Positions 27,592 to 35,671 of a DNA stretch of 64,000 bases are shown piece by piece (positions within the stretch are counted from its first letter, which is position 1; every line of letters begins with the position of its first letter). The notes beneath the pieces are model-generated. The model had not been told where the DNA came from, searched no databases, and saw only the letters and a program-made list of their open reading frames with translations. A program made the position numbers and the translations under genes. The DNA lies in assembly GCF_007991455.1 (NCBI RefSeq), contig NZ_BJYJ01000001.1:558001-622000 (forward strand), written 5' to 3'. This DNA comes from Chryseobacterium hagamense. GTDB taxonomy: Bacteria; Bacteroidota; Bacteroidia; Flavobacteriales; Weeksellaceae.

Positions 27592-28943
27592 TATTTATTT
27601 AAAAAGTCTTCTAAGGAAACGGTTTTCTGCTCTCCTGCTTCCAGATCTTTGTAAGTGACCATTCCGTTTTTAATTTCTTCTTCCCCCAGAAAAACAAGGT
27701 TTCTGATGCCCTTCTTTTCAGCATACGTAAACTGTTTCCCGATTTTGGCATTTTCAGGATAGATCTCAGCGGAAACTCCTTTTTCCCTCAGCTGTCTGAT
27801 CAGTTTTAAAGCTTCCACGGTTTCATCTCCTCCGAAATTGGCAAACAGGTATTCCATTTTGGAAGTTGCCTGCTCAGGAAAAAGTCCCAGTTCCTCCATG
27901 ACCAGGTAAATCCGGTCCAGTCCGAAGGAAATCCCGATTCCCGGGATATTTTTAACGCCAAAAACCTCGGTAAGGTTGTTATATCTCCCGCCACCGCCGA
28001 TAGAACCCATCTGCACTTCATCCGCTTTCACTTCGAAAATGGCACCGGTGTAATAATCCAGACCTCTGGCTAAAGTAATATCGAATCTCAGGTTCTGAAT
28101 ATCCGTGCCAAGGTTTAAAGATTGGGTAATAACGGTTTCCAGTTCCTCCACCCCTTTCAACCCGGTTTCGTTTCCTGCAAATTTTTCTTTAAGCTGCAAC
28201 AGGTTCTCCAAAGCATCATCAGACTGCGTAAACAGGAAGTCCAGCTTATCAATGGATTCCTGGGTAATTCCGCGTTCCACCAATTCTTTTACAACGCCTT
28301 CTTTCCCGATTTTATCCAGCTTATCCAACGCTACCGTAAAATCGATCAGCTGATCGGTGATACCGGCAAATTCTGCCAGTCCGGAAAGGATCTTTCGGTT
28401 GTTGATATGAATGGTTACCGGAATACTAAGCTCGGCAAACGATTTCAGGTAAAGCTGAACCAGATCCACTTCCTGCAGAAGGCTTTCGCTTCCTACCACA
28501 TCGGCATCACACTGGTAAAACTCCCTGAATCTTCCTTTCTGCGGACGGTCGGCCCTCCATACCGGCTGGATCTGGTAACGCTTAAAGGGAAAAGTGAGCT
28601 GGTTATGGTTCATGGCTACAAATCTTGCAAAAGGTACCGTAAGGTCGTAACGGAGAGCCTTCTCTGAAATCTGGGAAATCAGCTTCTGATGGCTTTTATT
28701 CTCCCAATCCTCCTGATTCACCTTTGAAGTATAATCCCCTGAATTTAAGATTTTAAAAATCAGCCGGTCTCCTTCTTCCCCGTATTTTCCCGTTAAAGTG
28801 GAAAGGTTTTCAAAGCTTGGCGTTTCCAGCGGCTGAAACCCGAATAATTCGAAATTTTTCTGGAGTATATTGATGATATATCTTCTTCGGGAAACTTCCA
28901 ATGCGGTAAAATCTCTCGTTCCTTTTGCTAAACCTGGTTTCAT
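27591..28943 (-). CDS. hisS: Histidyl-tRNA synthetase
   Basis: Charges tRNA-His. The 450 residues begin [20 protein letters not shown] and contain the class II motifs: motif 2 [20 protein letters not shown], histidine-specific [17 protein letters not shown], and motif 3 [20 protein letters not shown]. They end in the anticodon-binding domain ([20 protein letters not shown]). Length is normal for the family. A GNAT gene overlaps its stop codon. Confidence 0.96.
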   Translation of the reverse strand: MKPGLAKGTRDFTALEVSRRRYIINILQKNFELFGFQPLETPSFENLSTLTGKYGEEGDRLIFKILNSGDYTSKVNQEDWENKSHQKLISQISEKALRYDLTVPFARFVAMNHNQLTFPFKRYQIQPVWRADRPQKGRFREFYQCDADVVGSESLLQEVDLVQLYLKSFAELSIPVTIHINNRKILSGLAEFAGITDQLIDFTVALDKLDKIGKEGVVKELVERGITQESIDKLDFLFTQSDDALENLLQLKEKFAGNETGLKGVEELETVITQSLNLGTDIQNLRFDITLARGLDYYTGAIFEVKADEVQMGSIGGGGRYNNLTEVFGVKNIPGIGISFGLDRIYLVMEELGLFPEQATSKMEYLFANFGGDETVEALKLIRQLREKGVSAEIYPENAKIGKQFTYAEKKGIRNLVFLGEEEIKNGMVTYKDLEAGEQKTVSLEDFLNK

Positions 28944-29016
28944 TTTATAACAGATAAATGATGATTAATATTTATAAGCAGCAAAAATAAGGAATTGAGC
29001 GGACTTTTCAGACAAA

Positions 29017-29047
29017 CAAAAAAGCCGGAGAAAAATAATCTCCGGCT
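29017..29047 (-). terminator. Intrinsic terminator after the HRDC gene
   Basis: A 9-bp stem (AGCCGGAGA with TCTCCGGCT) and a 7-base loop. The plus-strand AAACAAAAAA on the left becomes a U-run when read on the minus strand. It closes the ssb-HRDC transcript. Confidence 0.75.
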
Positions 29048-29092
29048 CCGGGTAAAAAATAATATTTCCCTCACTTGTGTTTCCACCTGTCA

Positions 29093-29545
29093 TCAGATGC
29101 TTTCCAGAAGCTCCAGAATTTCCTCACCATAGTTTTCAATCTTATGTTTTCCGAAACCTTTAATATCCAGAAGTTCTTCTTTTCTTGCCGGCTTGTATTT
29201 GGCAACCGACAACAGTTCTTTATTGGTCGCGATGAAATAGGTCGGTAGGTTCTGTTCTTTTGCTTTTTCAGAACGCCAGCATTTCAGGGCATCCAGAATC
29301 GCCGTTTCATCAGAGGTCAGCGTATCGTCTTCTGCGGAATATTTTACAGGCTTCGGCTCCTTTACGGAATCTTTTGCCATTTTGATTTCGTCAAAATACA
29401 TAACCACAGACCAGTAATTTTCATCATTTACAAAGGCCGTCTCCACTTTGATGATGTCATGCGATTCTAAAAAAGCATCCAGCATCTTCTGATCGGTATG
29501 AAGATATTCTTCATCAACTCTTATTTTAAAAACTTTTACTTTCAT
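29093..29545 (-). CDS. HRDC-domain protein
   Basis: 150 residues. The C-terminal about 75 residues form an HRDC domain (LKCWRSEKAKEQNLPTYFIA, KPARKEELLDIKGFGKHKIE), a nucleic-acid-binding module usually found at the end of RecQ helicases and RNase D. The N-terminal half (VKVFKIRVDEEYLHTDQKML) is not recognised. There is no helicase or nuclease domain, so it is a stand-alone form. It begins 16 bases after the ssb stop, and a joint role with the single-strand-binding protein is plausible but unproven. Confidence 0.85.
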   Translation of the reverse strand: MKVKVFKIRVDEEYLHTDQKMLDAFLESHDIIKVETAFVNDENYWSVVMYFDEIKMAKDSVKEPKPVKYSAEDDTLTSDETAILDALKCWRSEKAKEQNLPTYFIATNKELLSVAKYKPARKEELLDIKGFGKHKIENYGEEILELLESI

Positions 29546-29561
29546 GGCTGTATTTTTAAAA

Positions 29562-29894
29562 TTATTTTCCTCCTAACAGAAGGATTTCTTCCACTCTGAT
29601 TTCGGTGATGTATCTTTTTACCCCATCCTTATCGTCATAAGAGCGGTACATAAGTTTTCCTTCCACGGCCAGCTCCTTTCCTTTCGGAGCATATTTCTGA
29701 AGGATCTCTGCGGTTTTTCCATAGGCTACCAGATTGTGCCATTGGGTTTCTTCTACTTTCTCTCCTTTCGCATTGGTGTAATGATCGCTGGTTGCTAAGG
29801 ATACGGTGGCTTTTAGTGATCCGTTTTCAAAGTTGATTACTTCTACTTCTTTTCCGGTGTGCCCAACAAGCGTAATTTTGTTTCTTAGTGACAT
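29562..29894 (-). CDS. ssb: Single-stranded DNA-binding protein, short form
   Basis: 110 residues, one OB fold: ITLVGHTGKEVEVINFENGS, LATSDHYTNAKGEKVEETQW and HNLVAYGKTAEILQKYAPKG, as in bacterial SSB. It stops at EEILLLGGK and lacks the Gly/Pro-rich linker and acidic tail (DDDIPF type) that recruits partners. It is therefore probably an accessory SSB, with the replicative one elsewhere. It is co-transcribed with the HRDC protein. Confidence 0.9.
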   Translation of the reverse strand: MSLRNKITLVGHTGKEVEVINFENGSLKATVSLATSDHYTNAKGEKVEETQWHNLVAYGKTAEILQKYAPKGKELAVEGKLMYRSYDDKDGVKRYITEIRVEEILLLGGK

Positions 29895-30036
29895 AATGTG
29901 TAATTTTAAGGGTTAATAATCAGATCGGAGACGTTCACTGTTTTCCCTGATCTCTGTTGCAAAGATTGCCCTATTCCACAGCCGGATTCGGTAAAAAATT
30001 ATTTAAATTCGTTTGTAGTCGTTTGTAAACGGATAA

Positions 30037-30657
30037 ATGAGTATTTTTGAAAATATGAAGAAGACAATAAAAAGAACATTCCGGGTTTCCAGATATGTGA
30101 TCTACAGGGAAACGCTGGTGGATTATAAAGAACATTTCTGGTCTTTTCTGGGCGCATTTTTCGGAATCGGCATTATTGCTTTTATCCAGTCGCAGCATTT
30201 AACGGAAACGGAAAATATTTTTCTGATCGGATCTTTCGGAGCCTCCAGTGTATTAATTTACGGGGCCATTCAGAGTCCCCTCGCCCAGCCAAGGAACCTG
30301 ATCGGCGGACATGTGCTGTCTGCTTTGGTAGGCGTCACCATCTATAAGACCGTCCCGGATATCATCTGGCTTTCCGCCCCGTTGGCTGTTGCTTTTTCCA
30401 TCGTCCTGATGCAGTATACCAAGACGATGCATCCGCCCGGCGGCGCTACTGCATTGATTGCCGTGAGCTCTGCAGGGAAAATCCCTGAACTGGGCTTCTG
30501 GTATGTGCTGTCGCCCGTACTTTCCGGATGTCTGATCCTGCTGCTTATTGCCCTTTTTTTTAATAACATCACGCCTAACCGGACTTATCCTACCCACAGC
30601 CGGTTTATAAAGCTTCTCAAAAAAAAGCACAGCCAAATACACAAACTGAAAAAATAA
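30037..30657 (+). CDS. HPP-family membrane protein
   Basis: 206 residues with four or more hydrophobic segments (SFLGAFFGIGIIAFIQSQ, LVGVTIYKTVPDIIWLSAPL, LSPVLSGCLILLLIALFF) and the family motif MHPPGGATALIAVSS near residue 130. Members have been linked to nitrite transport in plants, but the bacterial role is unclear. Start: the first ATG overlaps a TAnnTTTG match (TATTTTTG at 30042-30049), so the ATG at 30055 (MKKTIKRTFRVSR) may be the true one. It is followed 2 bases later by a zinc-ribbon protein gene. Confidence 0.85.
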   Translation: MSIFENMKKTIKRTFRVSRYVIYRETLVDYKEHFWSFLGAFFGIGIIAFIQSQHLTETENIFLIGSFGASSVLIYGAIQSPLAQPRNLIGGHVLSALVGVTIYKTVPDIIWLSAPLAVAFSIVLMQYTKTMHPPGGATALIAVSSAGKIPELGFWYVLSPVLSGCLILLLIALFFNNITPNRTYPTHSRFIKLLKKKHSQIHKLKK

Positions 30658-30659
30658 AA

Positions 30660-31007
30660 ATGATGGAATGCCTTGAATGCGGCGAAAAAATTATCGGCAG
30701 ATCAGACAAAAAATTCTGTAATGATGCCTGCCGGAACGCCTACAACAACAAACAGAACAAAGACTCGAACAACCTGATGCGGAATGTGAACAACAAGCTC
30801 CGGAGAAATTACCGGATCCTTACGGAAGTAAATACCGACGGCAAAACAAAAGTGGCCCGTACAAAACTTGATGGCTTGGGTTTTGATTTTGAGTATTTCA
30901 CGAATCTGAAAGTTTATAAAAATGGCTCAGAATATAAATTTATTTATGATTACGGCTATAAACTTCTGGATGCCGACTTCGTCCTGATCGTGAAAAATCA
31001 GTCGTGA
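30660..31007 (+). CDS. Small zinc-ribbon protein of unknown function
   Basis: 115 residues. The N-terminus has a four-cysteine zinc-binding pattern (CLECGEKIIGRSDKKFCNDA then CRNAY), like the DUF2116/YacG-type short zinc fingers. The rest (VARTKLDGLGFDFEYFTNLK) is a small mixed domain without recognised motif. It starts 2 bases after the HPP gene stop and is probably co-transcribed with it and with the following SDR gene. Function unknown. Confidence 0.78.
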   Translation: MMECLECGEKIIGRSDKKFCNDACRNAYNNKQNKDSNNLMRNVNNKLRRNYRILTEVNTDGKTKVARTKLDGLGFDFEYFTNLKVYKNGSEYKFIYDYGYKLLDADFVLIVKNQS

Positions 31008-31027
31008 AATCCCCCTAATACCGCAAT

Positions 31028-31933
31028 ATGAAAGAAATTGTCCTGATTACCGGTGCCAACGGATTAATCGCCAGAGAATTATCAAAAAGACTTGAAAAGG
31101 AATACACCGTCCGGTTTCTGACCCGGAAAAAACAGCATGCCAACGAGTTTGAATGGAACCTTAAAAACGGTACCGTTGATGAAAATGCTTTTGAAAATAT
31201 TTCGCATGTAATCCATTTGGCAGGAGCCGGCGTTGCCGAAAAGAGGTGGACCGGTGAAAGAAAAAAAGAAATTATCTCCAGCCGGGTAGATACTGCCCGC
31301 CTGATTCTGAAAACCTTACAGAAGAATAACCGGAAGCTGAAATCTTTTATTTCGGCTTCAGGGATCAACTATTACGGAACGGAAACCACAGAAAAGATAT
31401 TTACGGAGCAGGACGCACCGGGAAATGACTTCCTGAGTGAAGTGACTGTTCTCTGGGAACAGGCTGCGGATAAATTCAGGGATCAGCATATTGCTGAACG
31501 GGTGGTCAAGTTGAGGACCGGAGTTGTGCTTTCCGAAAAAGAAGGCGCGCTGAAAAAAATGCTTCCGCCCCTGAGGGCAGGCATCGGATCCCCGCTCGGT
31601 ACGGGAAATCAGTATATGCCCTGGATCCATATCCACGATATTTGCTCCATGTATGAATTTGCCCTTCAAAACCCTGAACTGCACGGCGCCTTCAATGCCG
31701 TTGCTCCTGAGCATGCCACCAACAGAGATCTCACGGAACAGGCTGCAGAGATTCTGAAAAAACCTTTATTTATGCCCAACGTTCCTTCATTTGTCTTAAA
31801 GCTGATTTTCGGTGAGCTGTCGGTAGCCGTCCTCGAAGGTTCGAGAGCTTCCTGCGAAAAGATCCAAAATGCAGGATTTCAGTTTGAATTCCCCCACCTG
31901 AAGGAAGCTTTAAAAGATTTATTGAAAAATTAA
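31028..31933 (+). CDS. TIGR01777-family SDR epimerase-like oxidoreductase
   Basis: 301 residues. An extended short-chain dehydrogenase begins with the NAD(P)-binding motif LITGANGLIARELSKRL. HLAGAGVAEKRWTGERKKEI, SASGINYYG (active-site Ser/Tyr-like region) and GSPLGTGNQYMPWIHIHDIC are all typical of the YfcH/SULA-like group. The C-terminal DUF1731-like part is FGELSVAVLEGSRASCEKIQ. The substrate is unknown in this family. It lies 20 bases after the zinc-ribbon gene. Confidence 0.92.
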   Translation: MKEIVLITGANGLIARELSKRLEKEYTVRFLTRKKQHANEFEWNLKNGTVDENAFENISHVIHLAGAGVAEKRWTGERKKEIISSRVDTARLILKTLQKNNRKLKSFISASGINYYGTETTEKIFTEQDAPGNDFLSEVTVLWEQAADKFRDQHIAERVVKLRTGVVLSEKEGALKKMLPPLRAGIGSPLGTGNQYMPWIHIHDICSMYEFALQNPELHGAFNAVAPEHATNRDLTEQAAEILKKPLFMPNVPSFVLKLIFGELSVAVLEGSRASCEKIQNAGFQFEFPHLKEALKDLLKN

Positions 31934-31939
31934 ACTTAG

Positions 31940-32533
31940 ATGATTCAACTTATGCACGATACAAAAGTAACTATTGAAAAAACGGAAATCCTGTCCGATA
32001 ACTGGTATACACTTAAGAAAGTGACATTCAGTATTCAGAAAAAAGACGGAACATCGGAACAGCAAAGCCGTGAAGCTTATGACCGTGGAAACGGAGCCGT
32101 TATTCTGTTGTACAATAAAAATTCGGAAACGGTGATTTTAACACGACAGTTCCGGCTTCCTACCTTCATTAACGGAAATGCCTCAGGAATGATGATCGAA
32201 GCCTGTGCCGGCCTGCTCGACGATGACAATCCTGAAGAATGTATCAAAAGGGAATCCGAAGAAGAAACCGGATACAAAATTTCCCATGTTGAAAAAATTT
32301 TTGAAGCCTATATGTCACCGGGCTCCGTAACGGAAATCCTCCATTTTTTCATTGCGGAATATTCACCGGAAATGAAAATGAACGATGGCGGCGGCCTGGC
32401 TGATGAAGGCGAGAATATTGAAGTGCTGGAACTGCCTTTTGGTCAGGCTTTAGCCATGATCGATTCGGGAGAAATCAAAGATGCCAAAACCATTATGCTC
32501 CTCCAGCATCTGAGAATTAAAAATATTTTATAA
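31940..32533 (+). CDS. nudK: NUDIX hydrolase, GDP-mannose pyrophosphatase NudK type
   Basis: 197 residues. The Nudix box is [20 protein letters not shown] followed by GY, with the same spacing as E. coli NudK and one substitution at the first conserved Glu (Asn). The next segment [20 protein letters not shown] is also NudK-like. NudK hydrolyses GDP-mannose to GMP and mannose-1-phosphate. The start is 6 bases after the SDR stop, and a second ATG four codons in is possible. Confidence 0.88.
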   Translation: MIQLMHDTKVTIEKTEILSDNWYTLKKVTFSIQKKDGTSEQQSREAYDRGNGAVILLYNKNSETVILTRQFRLPTFINGNASGMMIEACAGLLDDDNPEECIKRESEEETGYKISHVEKIFEAYMSPGSVTEILHFFIAEYSPEMKMNDGGGLADEGENIEVLELPFGQALAMIDSGEIKDAKTIMLLQHLRIKNIL

Positions 32534-32564
32534 ATTCAGCCGTTCTTACTGTAAACCCTATTTA

Positions 32565-33143
32565 ATGAAATTCCTGTATACCCTAAGCATCTCCTTACTC
32601 CTGTCGGTTTCCGCTGCTGCCCAGAAAACGACGAAAGAAGGACCTAAAGATAAAGCCGTTATCGAACATTTTAAAAATGATTATAAAAAGAAGAATTACA
32701 AGAAATTCGCCGGAAAAATGACGCTTAACGACAAGCAGATTTTATTCGACAATAAGATTGTTTTCTACGATCCTTCCGATAAAATAACGGCTTTGCTGTT
32801 GAAAGAAGGACTGGTTTACCCGCAGCTTCTCACCAATTTCCAGGTAGATAAATTTGAAAGTGAAGACAGTGACCGGACCCAGAAGCGGTTTGCCAGGCTC
32901 CAGAAAAACTGGAAAGATGCTTTTGATGTAAACAACATCAGGCTGAGCAATGCCTCGGAGCAGGCTTTTCTGAGTTCGGATCCTTCTGTCAGAAGATATA
33001 AAGTGCTGTGTAAAGACCCGAAGTTTCCGAATATCATGGCCTATTATTTTGAACTGACCGATAAAAAAGCAGATCTTAAGACCTTTACGGAAGATTTTAT
33101 TAAAAATGCGAAGCTGACACATATCTATCAGAGAACGGAATAA
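32565..33143 (+). CDS. Secreted protein of unknown function
   Basis: 192 residues with a signal peptide (MKFLYTLSISLLLSVSAAAQ, cleavage likely after AAAQ). The mature part is Lys-rich with alternating helices and strands (VIEHFKNDYKKKNYKKFAGK, SDPSVRRYKVLCKDPKFPNI). I do not recognise a family. It is 31 bases after nudK on the same strand and may share its transcript. Likely periplasmic. Confidence 0.72.
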   Translation: MKFLYTLSISLLLSVSAAAQKTTKEGPKDKAVIEHFKNDYKKKNYKKFAGKMTLNDKQILFDNKIVFYDPSDKITALLLKEGLVYPQLLTNFQVDKFESEDSDRTQKRFARLQKNWKDAFDVNNIRLSNASEQAFLSSDPSVRRYKVLCKDPKFPNIMAYYFELTDKKADLKTFTEDFIKNAKLTHIYQRTE

Positions 33144-33183
33144 TCGTTAAAGTTTCATGTATAATCCAATCCGCCGGAACTGA

Positions 33184-33430
33184 AATATTGGAACTGAAAA
33201 TCATGGGTTCAGCAAAAATAACAAACTCGGTATTGCTACGCCTTACGGAGCCCTGAAGTCTTTTTACGAAAGAATCGGAAAGCATCATAAGGAGCCCAGG
33301 ATCATCAATGGGCATGAGTTTTTATTTCCGGCTGCCGAAAATGGAGAAAGAAAAATTCTTGCATCAATATGCTGACCGCCTGAAAGTAAAATTAACTGAA
33401 GAGAACGTTATACCTTTTAGCCGGAGCTAA
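33184..33430 (+). pseudogene. Remnant of an unrecognised gene
   Basis: Protein-like sequence without a start codon. Right after a TGA, one frame reads NIGTENHGFSKNNKLGIATP and continues YGALKSFYERIGKHHKEPRI to a stop near 33376. An overlapping frame then gives LHQYADRLKVKLTEENVIPF and a stop at 33430. One frameshift joins the two. Codon use looks like the neighbouring genes. Family not recognised. Confidence 0.42.
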
Positions 33431-33452
33431 ACTTTTATCATTAAATTTCAGT

Positions 33453-33875
33453 ATGATCAGATTAAACAGTCCGGATGCAGAGAAAATATTCAGAGCTGGA
33501 GGATATACCGACAGGATTAAAAGTTTTTGCAGAAAATACATTCTGGAATCTTATAACGAGAGAAAAGATATTTTTCAAAAAATGAAATCGGAATGTTCGG
33601 CTTTCAGCGAATTTTCAAAAAGTCAGTTTAAAGAAAGAAATGAGGCCATTCAGCTTTCTATCAATGAAGTTATAAACGAAATTAAAAAGCTGGAAGCCAT
33701 GAATGAAATCACGCAGGAAGGTCATTGTAATGTTTGTAACGCTCCATTGAAAACCCACGACACTTTGGTATCGGATAAAATACTCAGGTTTATTACGGTC
33801 TGTCCGAATTGCCCGGAGAAGATCCACAAGCTTTTGGATACACTGGACTGGGCTACAGGAGCCGTGTTTATCTGA
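33453..33875 (+). CDS. Unknown protein with C-terminal zinc-ribbon-like cysteines
   Basis: 140 residues. The first about 85 residues are helical and charged (IFQKMKSECSAFSEFSKSQF, EVINEIKKLEAMNEITQEGH). Then come CNVCNAPLKTH and, after 24 residues, CPNCPEKIHKLL, which together look like a two-CxxC zinc ribbon. No family is recognised. The next gene begins 16 bases later on the same strand, so the two are likely a pair. Confidence 0.68.
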   Translation: MIRLNSPDAEKIFRAGGYTDRIKSFCRKYILESYNERKDIFQKMKSECSAFSEFSKSQFKERNEAIQLSINEVINEIKKLEAMNEITQEGHCNVCNAPLKTHDTLVSDKILRFITVCPNCPEKIHKLLDTLDWATGAVFI

Positions 33876-33891
33876 TTTCATTATTTCTTAT

Positions 33892-34434
33892 ATGGAAAAC
33901 AATCCAATCACCGACTATTTCAACACCATCTGTGAATTCCGGCAGGTCCATCCTGTTGTAAAGGGAGCACCGCTGCGTACCAACGATCCGGGAATGATGA
34001 CCATCCGGGATGCCCTGAACGGCTTCAAGGAATGTCTGCAAAATAAGTACAGAGAATTCCAGGGAACTGATCTGTCCGTCGAAATTTCCCGCGGCATTAT
34101 CAATCTGCCCCACGTGCTTTATGCCTGCATCCTCCCGCCGGGTCAGCTGGTTCCAAACGGCATTTACACCGTGATTTGTTTTGATGTATCGGGAAGAGGT
34201 GCCCTTGTGGGTTGTGTGGAATCCAAAGTGACTTCCAAAGGCCTTAACACCGTACAGCGTAAGAAAGGTCCGGGACTTTTACCCATTGATGTCGATGGTG
34301 CCAGCGATCGTACGAAATACAACAATGTATTTGTCAATCCCAAGGAGTTTTATTATCCGCTGGAAAACGGTGAAATGCTGGAGCAGCATATTGAGGAGTC
34401 GCTGGAACTGGCTTCATTCCTGTTAACGTTATAA
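33892..34434 (+). CDS. Unknown protein, weakly like the McrB N-terminal (DUF3578) domain
   Basis: 180 residues, no signal peptide. The core (VEISRGIINLPHVLYACILP, NGIYTVICFDVSGRGALVGC) recalls the DNA-binding MrcB/McrB N-terminal domain, where a G-rich start, a P-W-I strand and a Y-V-V-Y strand occur in that order. The match is by eye only and is weak. No AAA+ or nuclease domain follows, so even if right it would be a stand-alone module. It is paired with the zinc-ribbon gene upstream. Confidence 0.6.
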   Translation: MENNPITDYFNTICEFRQVHPVVKGAPLRTNDPGMMTIRDALNGFKECLQNKYREFQGTDLSVEISRGIINLPHVLYACILPPGQLVPNGIYTVICFDVSGRGALVGCVESKVTSKGLNTVQRKKGPGLLPIDVDGASDRTKYNNVFVNPKEFYYPLENGEMLEQHIEESLELASFLLTL

Positions 34435-34496
34435 ACGTTAACAGGGATAGGAATAAATTAACAATCAAAAACTTACGATTTCCAAAAAATAAACCT

Positions 34497-34504
34497 TAAT
34501 TTTG
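34497..34504 (+). promoter_or_regulatory. Candidate -7 promoter element of the J-domain/KTSC gene
   Basis: TAATTTTG fits TAnnTTTG and lies 26 bases before the ATG of the following gene, giving a leader of about 20 bases. Confidence 0.45.
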
Positions 34505-34530
34505 CAGTCCGAAAATAAGGATCCCACCAT

Positions 34531-34977
34531 ATGAAAAAATTAGGCGAATACAGAAAGCTTCTGGAAGTAGATAAAAACGTAACATTAAAGGAACTGAAAA
34601 CCATTTACAGGAATACGATGAAAGATACGCATCCTGATAAATTCATCAATGATGAAGCCGGAAAGCTGGAAGCGGAAGAGAAAAGCAAATCGGTGATCGA
34701 GGCTTATCATTTCCTGGTAAGCATCAATCCGGAAACGCAGGAAAAATACAAGGAAGAATATACCGAAACCATCACCACTTCGAATATTCAGGATTTTTAC
34801 CTGGAGAAATCCATCCTTACGGTACAGCACCTGAACGGAAATATTTATGAATACCTGAGTGTCCCGAGAAACACCTACATCAAAATGGTGAATGCCGATT
34901 CGCCGAGCCGTTTTGCCAGAAGGCATATTTACGGAAGCTTCGTTTACCGCAAAGCCGGTGAAGTGATGGCCGATTAA
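34531..34977 (+). CDS. J-domain and KTSC-domain protein
   Basis: 148 residues. Residues 1-75 form a J-like domain (YRKLLEVDKNVTLKELKTIY, then MKDTHPDKFINDE with the HPD motif that stimulates Hsp70). The C-terminal about 60 residues form a KTSC domain (LTVQHLNGNIYEYLSVPRNT, SRFARRHIYGSFVYRK). It is probably a cytosolic co-chaperone-like protein whose client is unknown. It has its own candidate promoter and a terminator just downstream. Confidence 0.88.
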   Translation: MKKLGEYRKLLEVDKNVTLKELKTIYRNTMKDTHPDKFINDEAGKLEAEEKSKSVIEAYHFLVSINPETQEKYKEEYTETITTSNIQDFYLEKSILTVQHLNGNIYEYLSVPRNTYIKMVNADSPSRFARRHIYGSFVYRKAGEVMAD

Positions 34978-34996
34978 TTTTGCTAAAGATATTGAT

Positions 34997-35030
34997 AAAA
35001 GACTTTCAGGTTTTCTGAGAGTCTTTTTTA
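34997..35030 (+). terminator. Intrinsic terminator after the J-domain/KTSC gene
   Basis: A stem of AAAAGACTTTCAG with CTGAGAGTCTTTT (one mismatch) and a loop of about 5 bases, followed by TTT. It lies 20 bases past the stop codon. Confidence 0.75.
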
Positions 35031-35100
35031 TTTGGTATATAAAACACCAAGAACACGAATTTTTTTTCACAAATAACACAGATTTGCAGACGTAAACACG

Positions 35101-35122
35101 TGACTTCAGCCCCGTTCAGTCA
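35101..35122. repeat. Degenerate hairpin element, copy A
   Basis: TGACTTCAGCCCC then GTTCAGTCA: a 5-bp stem (TGACT with AGTCA) and a 12-base loop. It matches copy B at 35211 in 17 of 22 bases, with a paired A-T to G-C change in the stem. Confidence 0.5.
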
Positions 35123-35210
35123 CCCGAGAACAGCGTAGAGGCACGTATATTGATTCCTGAGAAAATTTAAAATTCATTACACATGGTGCAGATTTTCACA
35201 GATGGTGATG

Positions 35211-35232
35211 TGGCTTCGGCTCCGCTCAGCCA
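35211..35232. repeat. Degenerate hairpin element, copy B
   Basis: TGGCTTCGGCTCC then GCTCAGCCA: a 5-bp stem (TGGCT with AGCCA) and a 12-base loop, related to copy A about 110 bases away. Confidence 0.5.
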
Positions 35233-35477
35233 CCGATGGATACAAAGGTGGAGCATAAAATCTTTGATTTTTAAAAACTTTGGTGCGCTTATTCAATTGC
35301 AGCATTTAATTTCAATGTAAATTTGATCTTATCTAACTTATATTCAGCTGTTTAATTAATAAAAAAAATAAAATTTAATCCTATTCAGTCATGATTTTAA
35401 ATAAGAACGCTTTCAGATCGAATGACAAAAGATTCAGTTTGATCATTAGAATTTCTTATTATACTTTTGACAAAAGT

Positions 35478-35510
35478 AACTTCCTGCATCCGGCATCTCT
35501 CTTCCAGCCT
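35478..35510 (+). repeat. Dispersed 33-base intergenic repeat, copy 1
   Basis: AACTTCCTGCATCCGGCA then TCTCTCTTCCAGCCT. It is identical to the copy at 50947-50979 in 30 of 33 positions, though they are 15 kb apart and neither is in a gene. Confidence 0.8.
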
Positions 35511-35618
35511 TACGATCACATTTCTACATCGAGCTCACGTTAATTTTAATAAATACCATCTATATCTCTTGTTCAGCTTTTGTGGTTAAAAGACGCAACG
35601 TACTGATCGTTCATCAAA

Positions 35619-35646
35619 AAAAGCGCATCATTGCTGATGCGCTTTT
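35619..35646. terminator. Strong bidirectional terminator at the end of the RND operon
   Basis: A perfect 12-bp stem (AAAAGCGCATCA with TGATGCGCTTTT) and a 4-base loop. It lies 26 bases past the stop of the RND pump gene and can serve both directions. Confidence 0.85.
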
Positions 35647-35671
35647 GGGTTAATTATAGGTTGGTTGATGA

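Larger units (their letters stand above)
35031..35618. other. Gene-free interval with dispersed repeat material
   Basis: No credible gene is seen on either strand. The interval holds two related hairpin elements (35101-35122, 35211-35232), AT-rich text with CACAGATTT-type motifs, and one copy of a 33-base element also found at 50947-50979. It separates the plus-strand J-domain gene from the convergent RND operon. Confidence 0.6.

Noticed and set aside
35031..35618. Possible small RNA gene or origin in the long gene-free interval
   Set aside because: There are no promoter-terminator pairs of suitable spacing and no DnaA-box cluster. Only repeat material and a terminator are evident.
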